64,000 nt of DNA from Clostridium_AD sp050717515 (GTDB taxonomy: Bacteria; Bacillota; Clostridia; Clostridiales; Clostridiaceae), in assembly GCF_050717515.1 (NCBI RefSeq), contig NZ_JBOITL010000013.1:124001-188000 (forward strand). The letters run 5' to 3'. Position 1 is the stretch's first letter. Every line of letters starts with the position of its first letter. Positions 1 through 9,236 of the stretch are shown here, one piece after another. The translations under genes and the position numbers were made by a program. The notes under the pieces were generated by a model. That model saw only the letters and a list, made by a program, of their open reading frames with translations. It was not told the DNA's origin and searched no databases.

Positions 1-940
1 CTTTCATTTTTCCATACTTCAAATATTTATCGTAATACTCTAACTCTTCATTAAGGAGCCCGCTCCATAACTTACGCAATGAATCGTTCCTAATTGTCTC
101 TATGATTGCTCTAACATGAGTATCTAAGGATGCTAATTCCAAGTTTAAAATAATTCGATACATAAATTTATCCGTAATTGTTTCAGGATCGATGGGAGAC
201 GTTACTGGTAGTGGCGGTCTATTAGGCAGCGGTACATTAAGCTTTAGTGCTAACCGTTCAAGCTTTTTAACCTGCTTATCATAAATATATAACCCATGTT
301 GAAGTATTACTTTAAACTCAGTATCATGTGCAAAACTCGCGAATATACCTATGAGTTCAATTTGTTCATATCTCATAGTAATATGATCCCAAATATGAAA
401 CGCTTCAGAAGTAGACAGCTGTTCTTCTAACTGATTAATAGAAGTCTTGTAAACAGGATACGTCTCTTCCCAGCCTTTCACTTTACCAAACTTATAAAGG
501 GTATCAAAATCCTCAAAATGAATTGTTAAATCTTGTATGATAGTATTTCTTAAATTATCATTCGTACTGGTTGAACGAACTGCATGTATAAGAGACATCA
601 GCTGCGCTATTAGATCATGGTATATCTTTTTATATATGTAATCATCTGTTATATCATTAACACGAGTTGCAAACTTGACGTCCACCGGAGGTCTGTTTGG
701 CATGATGATACGAAATTTTTCGCCTAATTCCTCTAAATTTTTTATTTGCTTTTCAAAATGCACCTGAAATTCATCTAGAATTATTTCCCAATCTACATCA
801 TGAACAAAGTTTTTAAATAATTGAACAGTTTGAGTGCTAACATATCTTGCTCTTAGAAGACTATATATATTAAATGCCTCCTGGATATCTAGACTGTCTT
901 CTCTCTTCGCAACTTTTTTTATTAATGAAATTAGATCCAA
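1..940 (-). CDS. DUF3231-like protein, 3' end cut by window edge
   Basis: An open frame of at least 313 residues starts at TTG (938-940) behind the ribosome binding site GAGGGGTGA and runs off the left edge, so the C-terminus is missing. Two homologous segments follow each other: each has a helical stretch and a proline motif (PNRPP, around residues 79-83 and again near 237-241), then a helical part ending in a sequence like LYKFGKVKGW and, in the second copy, DKYLKYGKMK. This layout resembles the DUF3231 family of spore-formers, thought to be a ferritin-like helical bundle of unknown function. No signal peptide or membrane segment is seen. The open frame is certain; the family name is from memory of its motifs. 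Confidence 0.72.
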   Translation of the reverse strand, partial: MDLISLIKKVAKREDSLDIQEAFNIYSLLRARYVSTQTVQLFKNFVHDVDWEIILDEFQVHFEKQIKNLEELGEKFRIIMPNRPPVDVKFATRVNDITDDYIYKKIYHDLIAQLMSLIHAVRSTSTNDNLRNTIIQDLTIHFEDFDTLYKFGKVKGWEETYPVYKTSINQLEEQLSTSEAFHIWDHITMRYEQIELIGIFASFAHDTEFKVILQHGLYIYDKQVKKLERLALKLNVPLPNRPPLPVTSPIDPETITDKFMYRIILNLELASLDTHVRAIIETIRNDSLRKLWSGLLNEELEYYDKYLKYGKMK

Positions 941-1019
941 TATCTTCACCCCTCAATTATAAACATTGTTATTAGTATGTGTAGAATAACTTTTACATAT
1001 ACCTTAAGGGATGAAATAC

Positions 1020-3743
1020 TTATATCTTACTATGCTTAGGCTCTAAGGTTGCAGCGACTTCCTTATGCCCTTGTTGTACTTCAACACGTAGCCTATCATT
1101 TACCAGTAAAAGCTCGCCCTCTTGCTCTTTAATGCGTTGTTCCAAAATCAAGTTTGATTTGCTAAGCTCCGCCTCCAACTCTTTAGATTTAGTGATATTT
1201 ACAAAAGTGATGACCACACCATCCTTTTTGCCCTCTAACGTATGGTAAGGCAGAATGCACGCGTTAAACCAATTCCCATTGCGAGACATAACCTGTTTTT
1301 CAACAGTAATCATCCTGCGTTGTACATCCATAACATCCTCTGTCAGTTCAGGATAAATAAGATCTGACGCAATATCAGTTATAGGCCTTCCCACGTCACT
1401 GGAAATCAACCTAGAGACTACAGTCATTTGATTGGTGAAGTGCTTGACCAGCATCCTACTATCTAAAAATAAGGTAGCAATCTTCGTGCTATTCATTAGA
1501 TTATTCATATCGCTTGTGACTAGTGACAGGTCGTCTAACTTGGCCTGTAGCTGGAAATTGATTGTCTTTAGCTCTTCATTTGAGGACTGTACTTCTTCTT
1601 TGGTTGTGGTCAGTTCTTCATTTGTCGATTGGAGTTCTTCGTTGCATGACTGCAATTCCTCATTACTGGATTTGAATTCTTCTTGTGATATCTGCATTTC
1701 CGCACCGGCTACTTGCCACATTTGGCGAGTTTGTAGTAGTTCTCGCTCCAGTTCCTCCTCACGCTTATTACTGGCAGGAATTTGTCCGATTGTGTTTATT
1801 GTTTCACATGCAATAGGTATAGTCACATCAGTAAAAATAATCATTAGCATTCCTCGCAGCGCTTCCGGCTCTTTGAGCGGATTGACTGAGATATCAACCA
1901 GCAGCTGTCCCCCTTCGTTTATCACAATGGCATTCTTGGTAGTAACCGCCTTTTTTCGCCGAACAGCCTTGTAAAAGGTGTCACTCAGTTTATAGTTTAA
2001 CCCTTCACGGGCCATGGCAAAAATATTCCAATTAACCTTACCGGAAGCCGGTTCCAGGTACTTACCCGTTCGCCCGGTAATGTAGAGGATATCACCTTTA
2101 CCGTTGACCAGCACTGTGGCCGGTGAATAATATTGCAAAATCAATTTATCCGCCAGCGACTGCATATTTTGAACCTCATCCGACGGCTGATTCACTTCTG
2201 GTTGATATGGTGCAAAGGAGTTGGGGAATTCTATAGGTTCCCTCTGAATTAAGGGCCTAAGCCTCTGATAGATTCGCGATTTGAGATCAAGTGGTTTAAA
2301 AAGATCAGTAAAGTTCCCCACTAACTCCGCACTTCCTAAAAACAAAAATCCGCCACTATTGAGACTGTAGTGAAAAAGAGGAATGAGCTTTTTCTGAATT
2401 TCTGGTGTCAGGTAGATAAGTAGGTTCCGGCAAATCATTATATCCACCTTTGTAAATGGCGGATCCTTAATCATATTTTGCTGAGCAAAGATGACCATAT
2501 CCCGAATGCTCGAGGCAACCTGATAGCCCCTATGCCCCTTGATGAAATACTTATTCAGGCGCTCAGAGGACATATCTTTTTCTATATTAAGATCGAAAAC
2601 TCCCTCTCGTGCTTTATCAATAGCTTCACAGTCCAGATCAGTAGCAAAAATCTGAACAGAAAAATCTTTGAAAGGCTTTAACTTATCCATCACGTCTTTA
2701 AAGACAATGGCTAAGGAATAAGCCTCTTCGCCAGTGGAACAGCCAGATATCCACACTCGAACCGTATCGGTGGGCGACCTCTGAGCTAAGAGTGCCGGTA
2801 TAACTTTATCACTTAGCAAATCCCACTCCACGGATTCGCGAAAGAAACTGGTAACCCCAATTAAGAATTCCTTAAATAACAAATTCAATTCCTGAGGATT
2901 ATCCTTCAAAAAACGGACGTAGGTGGCTATATCGTCAATTTGATGCATACCCATACACCGCTCAATTCTACGTTGTATAGTGTTTTTTTTATATGAAGAA
3001 AAATCATGCCCTGTATGTGATCGTAACATACCTATAATATTATCGAAGTAACTCGTGAGTTTATCTGAATGGTCTTTGTCAGCCATAACCATACACGACT
3101 TGTGCTCAAGATAAGATATAATCTTTGAAGGCATTTTCTCTACGATGGATATATCGTCTGCTAAACTGGCATCAATGGCGCTGCGAGGCATGCTATCAAA
3201 TTTGGCAGAGGACGGTTCCTGAACAAAGACACCTCCTCCTTTTTCCTTGATTTCTCTAAGTCCCACTGTACCATCCATACCCATTCCTGAAAGTATGACA
3301 CCAATACTCCTCGCCTGCTTATCATTCGCCAGGGAGCAAAAAAAGAAATCTATTGGTAGCATCAGATTGTGGGGATCAGTATAATCAAAAATGTGTATCA
3401 CATTATGCTTAATAGACATATTCTTATTTGGCGGAATTACATAGACGCAGTCTGGATGAACAAATATATTCTCATAAGCCTGTACAACTTTCATACTAGT
3501 ATGACTCTGAAGTAACTCCACCAAAATACCCTTACTATTCTTCTCCATGTGCTGAACTATAACAAAGCCCAATCCGCTATTTTCAGGCACATTACAAAGG
3601 AAAGCTGACAAAGCCTCTAGTCCTCCTGCGGAGGCACCTATACCAACTATTGAAAAGTCTGTTTTTGCAGTATCCATTTTGAGAGAACCGCCCCCAGAAT
3701 TTTTAATTTTTACGTTTGTGTCGATGTTCTTATTCCCTTTCAT
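1020..3743 (-). CDS. CheB-CheR-coiled coil-PAS fusion protein
   Basis: Soluble fusion of about 907 residues that joins the two chemoreceptor methylation enzymes. A CheB-type methylesterase domain lies at residues 30-215, with catalytic Ser38 in GIGASAGG, His65 in VQHM and Asp157 in GMGMDG; no receiver domain precedes it. A CheR-type methyltransferase follows at 235-510, with SAM motif GCSTGEEAYS at 334-343. A coiled coil rich in repeated SNEEL/STNEEL units spans about 650-730, then a PAS domain to about 860 and a short coiled coil. There is no kinase domain, unlike many proteobacterial relatives. The open frame extends upstream to 3779, but GGAGGG sits 5 bases before the ATG at 3743. The next gene is a kinase with a matching coiled coil and PAS. 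Receptor substrates are unknown. Confidence 0.9.
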   Translation of the reverse strand: MKGNKNIDTNVKIKNSGGGSLKMDTAKTDFSIVGIGASAGGLEALSAFLCNVPENSGLGFVIVQHMEKNSKGILVELLQSHTSMKVVQAYENIFVHPDCVYVIPPNKNMSIKHNVIHIFDYTDPHNLMLPIDFFFCSLANDKQARSIGVILSGMGMDGTVGLREIKEKGGGVFVQEPSSAKFDSMPRSAIDASLADDISIVEKMPSKIISYLEHKSCMVMADKDHSDKLTSYFDNIIGMLRSHTGHDFSSYKKNTIQRRIERCMGMHQIDDIATYVRFLKDNPQELNLLFKEFLIGVTSFFRESVEWDLLSDKVIPALLAQRSPTDTVRVWISGCSTGEEAYSLAIVFKDVMDKLKPFKDFSVQIFATDLDCEAIDKAREGVFDLNIEKDMSSERLNKYFIKGHRGYQVASSIRDMVIFAQQNMIKDPPFTKVDIMICRNLLIYLTPEIQKKLIPLFHYSLNSGGFLFLGSAELVGNFTDLFKPLDLKSRIYQRLRPLIQREPIEFPNSFAPYQPEVNQPSDEVQNMQSLADKLILQYYSPATVLVNGKGDILYITGRTGKYLEPASGKVNWNIFAMAREGLNYKLSDTFYKAVRRKKAVTTKNAIVINEGGQLLVDISVNPLKEPEALRGMLMIIFTDVTIPIACETINTIGQIPASNKREEELERELLQTRQMWQVAGAEMQISQEEFKSSNEELQSCNEELQSTNEELTTTKEEVQSSNEELKTINFQLQAKLDDLSLVTSDMNNLMNSTKIATLFLDSRMLVKHFTNQMTVVSRLISSDVGRPITDIASDLIYPELTEDVMDVQRRMITVEKQVMSRNGNWFNACILPYHTLEGKKDGVVITFVNITKSKELEAELSKSNLILEQRIKEQEGELLLVNDRLRVEVQQGHKEVAATLEPKHSKI

Positions 3744-3855
3744 CCTATCCCTCCATTCACAAATTGATGCACACATCATTTTATCTTCTTATTATAACAA
3801 ATTATTTATAAGGGAGTATAATAGTTTTTAAATTTCTATATTATTTTTCAGCAAT

Positions 3856-5334
3856 CTACTTTAAGGAGTAAATATCAGAAAACTCAACATGTATTCTCTC
3901 AATTCTTTCTTGTGATTCAGCTTCAAATACTTCATATATGCCGTTTTCTTTAGGCAGTACTATTACTGGAAACACAATGATGAACTCTGTCCCTTTGCCG
4001 TATTCACTAAATACAGAAATTGTGCCTTTATGTAACTCCACAATGGATTTCACTATGGAAAGTCCAATACCACTGCCTTCCTGATTTCGTGTAAGTGACC
4101 TATCTACCTGTCTAAATCTATCAAAAATAATACCTAACTTATCATTTGGAATGCCTATGCCTGTATCTTTTACTGATATTATAATATTTTCTCCTTTATC
4201 ATACATATTTACTGTTATATTTCCACCTGGTTTTGTGAACTTTATTGAATTAGCAAGTAAATTTAGTATCACTCTTTCAATCTTTTCTGGATCGCAAGAT
4301 ATTATACACTCCTCTATATCAGTATCAAAAATTAATTCAATGGATTTAGATTTGATATACTCGGCTACAGACAGAGTAACACTCTCAACAACATTCACCA
4401 TATTACAATTCTGGAGCGTTAACTCAAAAAAACCTGCATCAAGTTTTGTAATATCAAGCATATTATTAACCAGGCGTAATTGTCTGTAACAATTCTGTTT
4501 CATTATATAACTATACTTTTTGAATTTTTTTTCTTTATCATTAACATCACTGCTACTTGCATAGGTATCCAAAAGCTGTAATGCAGATAAAATTACATTT
4601 AGGGGTGTTCTCAGTTCATGAGAAAGGTTACTGAAAAACTCCGTCTTTAAAGTTTCTGATAAAATTGTTTCATCTAATAATTTCTTGTTTCTATACATCT
4701 CTATTTCAGCATTCTTACTTCTGGTTATATCCACAAGAGATAAGACTACTCCTTTAATCGGATTCTCAAATGTACAATATGGTGCGCATTTCAATAAATA
4801 CCAGCTTCCATTTTTACTTTGAATTTCCTTCTCATACAACCTACGACTGCATAATACTTGGCTTGCACCCATATATAAATCATCATTGATAAAATTGTTG
4901 GATATGTGATGAATGGGACGCCCAATATCCTGTGCCTTAAGGTTTATCTCTCTAGTAATACTCGGTGTAAACTTTCTTATACAAAGATTTTCATCAAGAA
5001 AAACAGTTCCAATATCTGTACTGTTTAAATAGTTTGTCATATCATTATATAGATCATCCAATTCTTGATTCTTATATTTATACTGGGTGTTGATTTTTAG
5101 TAATTCATCATTGGCTGCTTGAAATTCTTCGTTTGTACTCAGTAGTTCTTCATTGTAAACAAGATGTTCCTCATTTGATATTTGCAGGCATTCCTTGGTA
5201 TACTGCAATTCCTCTTCAAGTTGTCTAATTCTTTCATTCAACTTTTTTTCTAAATCATGTTTCACTGTATATTCATTTTTATCAACATTATCATTTTTAT
5301 AATGCAATCTTATACTTGGCATTGCATTTTTCAT
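3856..5334 (-). CDS. Soluble PAS-histidine kinase with SNEE-type coiled coil
   Basis: Histidine kinase of 492 residues without membrane segments. Residues 28-98 form a coiled coil with SNEEH, NEELLSTNEE and ANDELL repeats, followed by a PAS domain at about 100-205 that begins NYLNSTDIGTVFLDENL. The HisKA box holds the phospho-acceptor His239 in NLSHELRTPLN; the ATPase has NLLANSIKFT, DTGIGIP and GSGIGLSIVK. The C-terminus ends VEFSDIYSLK. Coiled coil and PAS are closely similar to the end of the CheB-CheR fusion encoded next to it on the same strand, so the pair looks like the two halves of one sensor. AAGGAG precedes the ATG by 9 bases. No response regulator gene is adjacent, so the partner is unknown. 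Confidence 0.92.
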   Translation of the reverse strand: MKNAMPSIRLHYKNDNVDKNEYTVKHDLEKKLNERIRQLEEELQYTKECLQISNEEHLVYNEELLSTNEEFQAANDELLKINTQYKYKNQELDDLYNDMTNYLNSTDIGTVFLDENLCIRKFTPSITREINLKAQDIGRPIHHISNNFINDDLYMGASQVLCSRRLYEKEIQSKNGSWYLLKCAPYCTFENPIKGVVLSLVDITRSKNAEIEMYRNKKLLDETILSETLKTEFFSNLSHELRTPLNVILSALQLLDTYASSSDVNDKEKKFKKYSYIMKQNCYRQLRLVNNMLDITKLDAGFFELTLQNCNMVNVVESVTLSVAEYIKSKSIELIFDTDIEECIISCDPEKIERVILNLLANSIKFTKPGGNITVNMYDKGENIIISVKDTGIGIPNDKLGIIFDRFRQVDRSLTRNQEGSGIGLSIVKSIVELHKGTISVFSEYGKGTEFIIVFPVIVLPKENGIYEVFEAESQERIERIHVEFSDIYSLK

Positions 5335-5699
5335 AATGCATATCTCCTTCTGTTTAATTATTTAAATAGTGACTTTAATCATATTATTAATTATTGCATT
5401 ACTCTATCTAATATTCAACACAGTTATATTTCTACAAATATCCATAACTCACCTTTAATTGCAATGTGTTTAACAATATAATTCATTCGCAAAATTCGTC
5501 AAACACTGCATATAGAAAAACAGGAGATTTCAACTAGGAACTCTTTCCTCTCAATTACTTCCCTAACAAAAAAAGACAGAAAAACTTATTACAATTTTTT
5601 TGCTGTCTTTTTAATTATTGCACCTCTATTTTTTTCTTGTTAGTAGCGAACACTACTCCACATGAATTGATACATTGAGCTAAAGTTATAGATGTTTTC
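5335..5699. other. Intergenic stretch between two kinase genes
   Basis: About 365 bases without a convincing gene. It holds the leader and ribosome binding site of the downstream kinase gene (start at 5334) and, nearer 5570-5610, the hairpin that probably ends the transcript of the upstream kinase gene. A short ORF on the plus strand near 5257-5481 is hydrophobic and overlaps the kinase start, so I treat it as a shadow. Confidence 0.6.
5569..5613 (-). terminator. Probable terminator after PAS kinase gene
   Basis: Inverted repeat AAAAAGACAG/CTGTCTTTTT with a loop of about 23 bases. Read on the minus strand, the A-rich flank becomes a T tract. It lies downstream of the kinase gene that stops at 5700. 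The loop is long, so this is a moderate call. Confidence 0.5.
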
Positions 5700-7478
5700 T
5701 CATTCATAAATATCTGAGAACTCTACATTCATCTTTTCAATAAATTTGTCTTTATCCTCAATTTCATTGGCTTTATATAATATGCATTCCTCATTTGTAT
5801 TGCGTTTAACTGGAAGTTCAATAATAAATTCGCAGCCTTTTCCATATTCACTTTTTACGCTAATATTTCCACCATGCATTTCAACAAGAGATTTTGTTAA
5901 AGATAACCCAATACCACTGCCTTCATTCTCTCGTGTAAATAGTTTTGAAACTTGCTTATATCTCTCAAATATTATATCCTGATTTTCTTTTTCAATTCCA
6001 ATCCCATTATCTTTAACTGAAATAACAACAGTGTCCACTCCCTTGTAAATATTTATAAGGGCAGAATCCGCAGTAAATTTTATAGCATTTGAGATAATGT
6101 TTAGCATTATCCTCTCAATCATACCCACATCACATATTATTGACATTTCTTCAATATCTGTATGGAATAGCAGGTTGATATCCTTTTGTTTTGCATAATC
6201 TGATACTGACAATGCAATTCTGTTAATAAGACTTACAATATCTTGATTACTAAAATGTGGTTCGTAAAATCCAGCATCAATTTTAGTTGTATCAATTAGG
6301 TTGTTAACCAACCTTAATAGACGCATACAATTTCGTTTCATAGCTTTTAAGTGTTTTGAGCTTTTTTCTTTATCTAAATAAGAGTCATTTTTAAGATATA
6401 GCTCAAAGAGCTGAACACCTGCAAGGGTTACGTTAATAGGAGTTCTAAGTTCATGTGACATATTAGCAATAAATTCACTTTTGTTAATACTAGCTTTTTC
6501 AGCAGTTTCTTTTGCTTTTTTCAGCTCTTCTTTAGCATTTTTTTGGAAAGTAATATCTTGAAAAACTCCGTACCGAAATGATGGTTGTAACAATTTCCCC
6601 TTTATTGATGTGAATCTGTCAAGAAACCAGCGGTACTTACCATTTTTGCATAAAAAACGGTATTCTATTGCATCTGTTCCAGAGTCCTTTTCGGATATTT
6701 CCTTTATACGTTGAACCACATCCTGAAAATCATCCGGATGAATCTTTCCAAAAACAGTATCCTCGTTCATTACTAGCATTTCTTCAAGAGTATAACCTGT
6801 TAATCTTTCAATAACTGGACTCATATAATCATATTTATCAGTTACAGCATTTCTTCTATAAGATGCATCCTGAGAATACTCAAGAACATTAGAAAACCGT
6901 TCCTTGGATTCTCTTAACTCCTGTTCCATTAGCTTACGAGAATTAATATCAGAATGTGTACCTGTTACTCTTAAAGGCTTACCATCTGTAGTCCAGCTTA
7001 TAATTTTACCCTTACTAAGTATCCATTTATAAGATTCATCCCTTGCACGAAGTCTATACTCACTCTCGTACGCCGGAATTAATCCTTCTAAATACATATT
7101 TAACTTTAGATAAGCAGATTCCTTATCATCAGGGTGAAGCAACTTGTCCCATTCGCTAAATAAATTTTGAATCTCATCCTCTTCATAACCAAGCATGCTC
7201 TTCCATCCTTTTGAATAAATCATTTCATTGGTTCTTGCATTCCAATCCCAAACACCATCTCCGCTACCCTCAAGCGCAAAGGTTAGCCGTTCCTCATTTG
7301 CTTTTAGCTTCTCCATAGTTCTCTTTCCTTCAGCTATCTCTTTCTCAAGAATAGCGTTAACTTGCTCTAATTTCTTCATATTAACTTTAAGCTCTTCTTC
7401 CAGTTCATTACTTGTTTTATATTGAACTTGATCCTTAATTCTAAAATTTTCTTTTTCTATAGACTTGTATCTATTCAT
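5700..7478 (-). CDS. Soluble PAS-PAS histidine kinase
   Basis: Histidine kinase of about 592 residues. An N-terminal coiled coil (10-60) leads into two PAS domains: the first at about 60-185, with the PAS_3-type signature YEEDE, HPDD and YRLRARD, the second at about 190-315 with HPDDF and YRFLCKNGKYRWF. The HisKA domain has the acceptor His342 in NMSHELRTPIN; the ATPase carries NIISNAIKFT, DNGIGIE and GSGIGLSLTK. The protein ends VEFSDIYE, the same tail as the neighbouring kinase. No membrane segment, so it senses a cytoplasmic signal. The frame opens at 7553, but GGGGGC precedes the ATG at 7478, and the extra 25 residues look non-coding. No cognate regulator is adjacent. Confidence 0.92.
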   Translation of the reverse strand: MNRYKSIEKENFRIKDQVQYKTSNELEEELKVNMKKLEQVNAILEKEIAEGKRTMEKLKANEERLTFALEGSGDGVWDWNARTNEMIYSKGWKSMLGYEEDEIQNLFSEWDKLLHPDDKESAYLKLNMYLEGLIPAYESEYRLRARDESYKWILSKGKIISWTTDGKPLRVTGTHSDINSRKLMEQELRESKERFSNVLEYSQDASYRRNAVTDKYDYMSPVIERLTGYTLEEMLVMNEDTVFGKIHPDDFQDVVQRIKEISEKDSGTDAIEYRFLCKNGKYRWFLDRFTSIKGKLLQPSFRYGVFQDITFQKNAKEELKKAKETAEKASINKSEFIANMSHELRTPINVTLAGVQLFELYLKNDSYLDKEKSSKHLKAMKRNCMRLLRLVNNLIDTTKIDAGFYEPHFSNQDIVSLINRIALSVSDYAKQKDINLLFHTDIEEMSIICDVGMIERIMLNIISNAIKFTADSALINIYKGVDTVVISVKDNGIGIEKENQDIIFERYKQVSKLFTRENEGSGIGLSLTKSLVEMHGGNISVKSEYGKGCEFIIELPVKRNTNEECILYKANEIEDKDKFIEKMNVEFSDIYE

Positions 7479-7827
7479 AGCTTTGCCCCCATAATCTAAT
7501 AACAATATTTTGAAATATCTGTATTTGTTATTACCCCAATTGCACATTAGCAAGTTCTACTTTAATTCTAGTTTTATACATATATTTTAATTATATTAAT
7601 ATCCTATATTTATTCAACATAAATTTTAAAATTTATAATATATTTTAGCATAAATTCAACATATTCCAAGAACATCATATAAATTTGTCATAGTATTTGT
7701 ATAAAATCCTATAGAACTGACAATTATTCTTTTTCATAATTCACAAAAAATTAATAAAACCGCCTTTTATATGCCACAGATAAAACTTAAAATAAAAATA
7801 TCGAATTATAAAAGGAGGAGAAAACTT
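7479..7827. other. Divergent promoter region
   Basis: About 350 very AT-rich bases between the minus-strand PAS kinase gene and the plus-strand FMN-binding gene. Both promoters must lie here, but I see no -35/-10 pair with good spacing and no palindrome worth naming. Confidence 0.5.
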
Positions 7828-8652
7828 TTGGATTTATTTTTAAATTTTGGACTTGCATGGATTTCGGTATTATTAACAGTTGCTTTATGTATTATTTATA
7901 TATTAAGAAAAGTGATTGTAAAATCAAAAGGTAAAAATATTTCTTTAGTATTAATAAATAGAAAACTAGAAAAACATCATAAGATGCTAGGAATACTATT
8001 AGTCATTACAGGCCTACTCCATGGTTACTTTTCTTCTGAACCCCTTCTTAGCTTAAACCTCGGAACAATTGCATGGGTTGTATCTATCTTACTAGGCTTA
8101 AACTGGATGGCAAGAAAAATATTATCAAAATATAAAGGCTTCCTTTATTACCATAGAATTTTAACAGTGGTATTTATATTAACAATTATTTTTCATGTAA
8201 TTCAAGTTGGTGGTATACAAATTCATAAGCTCTTACTTGATAACGGAATCTCTTCGGTTCAAAAGGTTCCTGTTAATGAACTTAATAAATCTATACAAGG
8301 AGCAACTTTTAAAGATGGTATTTATACAGGAGAAGCAGATGGATACAGGCCGGGGATTAAAGTATCCCTTAAAATCGCGAATAATATAATTACTTCCATT
8401 GAAATTATTGAACATAATGAAGTTAACTCAAGGTTCTATCAAAAAGCTTTTGACAGCATTCCACAAGCTATACTCCAGAATCAAAGCACTGATGTAGACA
8501 CTACCTCTGGAGCAACCTTTAGCTCTATAGGTATAATGAATGCAACAAATAACGCTCTATCACAAGCTTTGATAGATGGAACATTGCCAGGCTCTCAACC
8601 CTTGCCAGAAAATCGTGGACATGATAAGGGTGGTAGAAGTAGCGAGCATTAA
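7828..8652 (+). CDS. Membrane cytochrome-like protein with covalent-FMN domain
   Basis: Protein of 274 residues. Four hydrophobic segments fill roughly residues 3-150; histidines at the ends of helices (HKMLGILLVITGLLHGYF, and YYHR with FHVIQ) resemble the haem-binding four-helix core of ferric reductase-like proteins. An extracytoplasmic FMN-binding domain follows, about 165-255, and includes the motif DTTSGATFS, whose threonine is the usual site of covalent FMN attachment by ApbE. The role is probably transmembrane electron transfer; the partner is unknown and no apbE gene is in the window. The start is TTG at 7828, nine bases after a perfect AGGAGG; the frame is open further upstream but without a ribosome binding site. 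Confidence 0.82.
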   Translation: MDLFLNFGLAWISVLLTVALCIIYILRKVIVKSKGKNISLVLINRKLEKHHKMLGILLVITGLLHGYFSSEPLLSLNLGTIAWVVSILLGLNWMARKILSKYKGFLYYHRILTVVFILTIIFHVIQVGGIQIHKLLLDNGISSVQKVPVNELNKSIQGATFKDGIYTGEADGYRPGIKVSLKIANNIITSIEIIEHNEVNSRFYQKAFDSIPQAILQNQSTDVDTTSGATFSSIGIMNATNNALSQALIDGTLPGSQPLPENRGHDKGGRSSEH

Positions 8653-8767
8653 ATTAAATCAACTAAAACATTACAAAACCCTGGATATTTGGTACAATGT
8701 TTGTACAGCTTAAATATTATAGTATATAAATGCAAACTTGTTTTTTAAAATGTAGGGGGTATGTATT

Positions 8768-9172
8768 ATTAATAAAATAATCAAAATTATTTATGTATTA
8801 GTTGGTTTTATATCACTGGGATTAGGTATTATAGGAATAATTTTACCAGTACTACCTACCACCCCTTTCTTACTTTTAGCCTCCGTATGCTTTATGAGAG
8901 GATCTGAAAAATTAAATAACTGGTTTAAAAGCACTAAAATTTATAAGAAACATCTAGAAAGCTTTATTAAAGATAGAGCCTTAACTTTAAAACAAAAGAT
9001 ATTAATATTATTTTTGGCCGATTTCATGATAGCTTTCCCCCTAATAATTGCAAATAACATATTAATGAAAACTGTATTAATATTCATTATATTATGTAAA
9101 TATTATTATTTTATTTTCAAAATTAAAACTAGAAAAATATTAAAAGTAGATTATGAAACAGAAGAAAATTGA
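8768..9172 (+). CDS. DUF454 (YbaN-like) inner membrane protein, ATT start
   Basis: Small membrane protein of 134 residues with the DUF454 signature LPVLPTTPFLLLASVCF at about residues 30-46, two hydrophobic segments before and around it, and a third near the C-terminus (DFMIAFPLIIANNILM). Function unknown. The family motif lies upstream of the first ATG in this frame (8894), so the gene must start earlier. An in-frame stop is at 8753-8755, and the only possible starts after it are ATT at 8765 and 8768. AGGGGG (8754-8759) is eight bases before the second, so ATT 8768 is chosen. No ATG, GTG or TTG exists in frame there. The gene ends before a shared terminator. Confidence 0.85.
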   Translation: MNKIIKIIYVLVGFISLGLGIIGIILPVLPTTPFLLLASVCFMRGSEKLNNWFKSTKIYKKHLESFIKDRALTLKQKILILFLADFMIAFPLIIANNILMKTVLIFIILCKYYYFIFKIKTRKILKVDYETEEN

Positions 9173-9186
9173 TATGATGTAAAAAA

Positions 9187-9221
9187 GCCAGCTAAGGTTA
9201 TTAATATTCACCTTAGCTGGC
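9187..9221. terminator. Bidirectional terminator
   Basis: Perfect 12-bp stem GCCAGCTAAGGT/ACCTTAGCTGGC with an 11-base loop, A-rich on the left and T-rich on the right. It lies between the convergent DUF454 gene (plus) and the zinc-ribbon gene (minus) and can serve both. Confidence 0.9.
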
Positions 9222-9236
9222 TTTTCTCTATATTTT

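Noticed and set aside
1432..1974. 180-codon plus-strand ORF inside the CheB-CheR fusion gene
   Set aside because: It is the antisense shadow of the coiled-coil region, Ser/Leu-rich from complementary NEEL repeats, and has no ribosome binding site.
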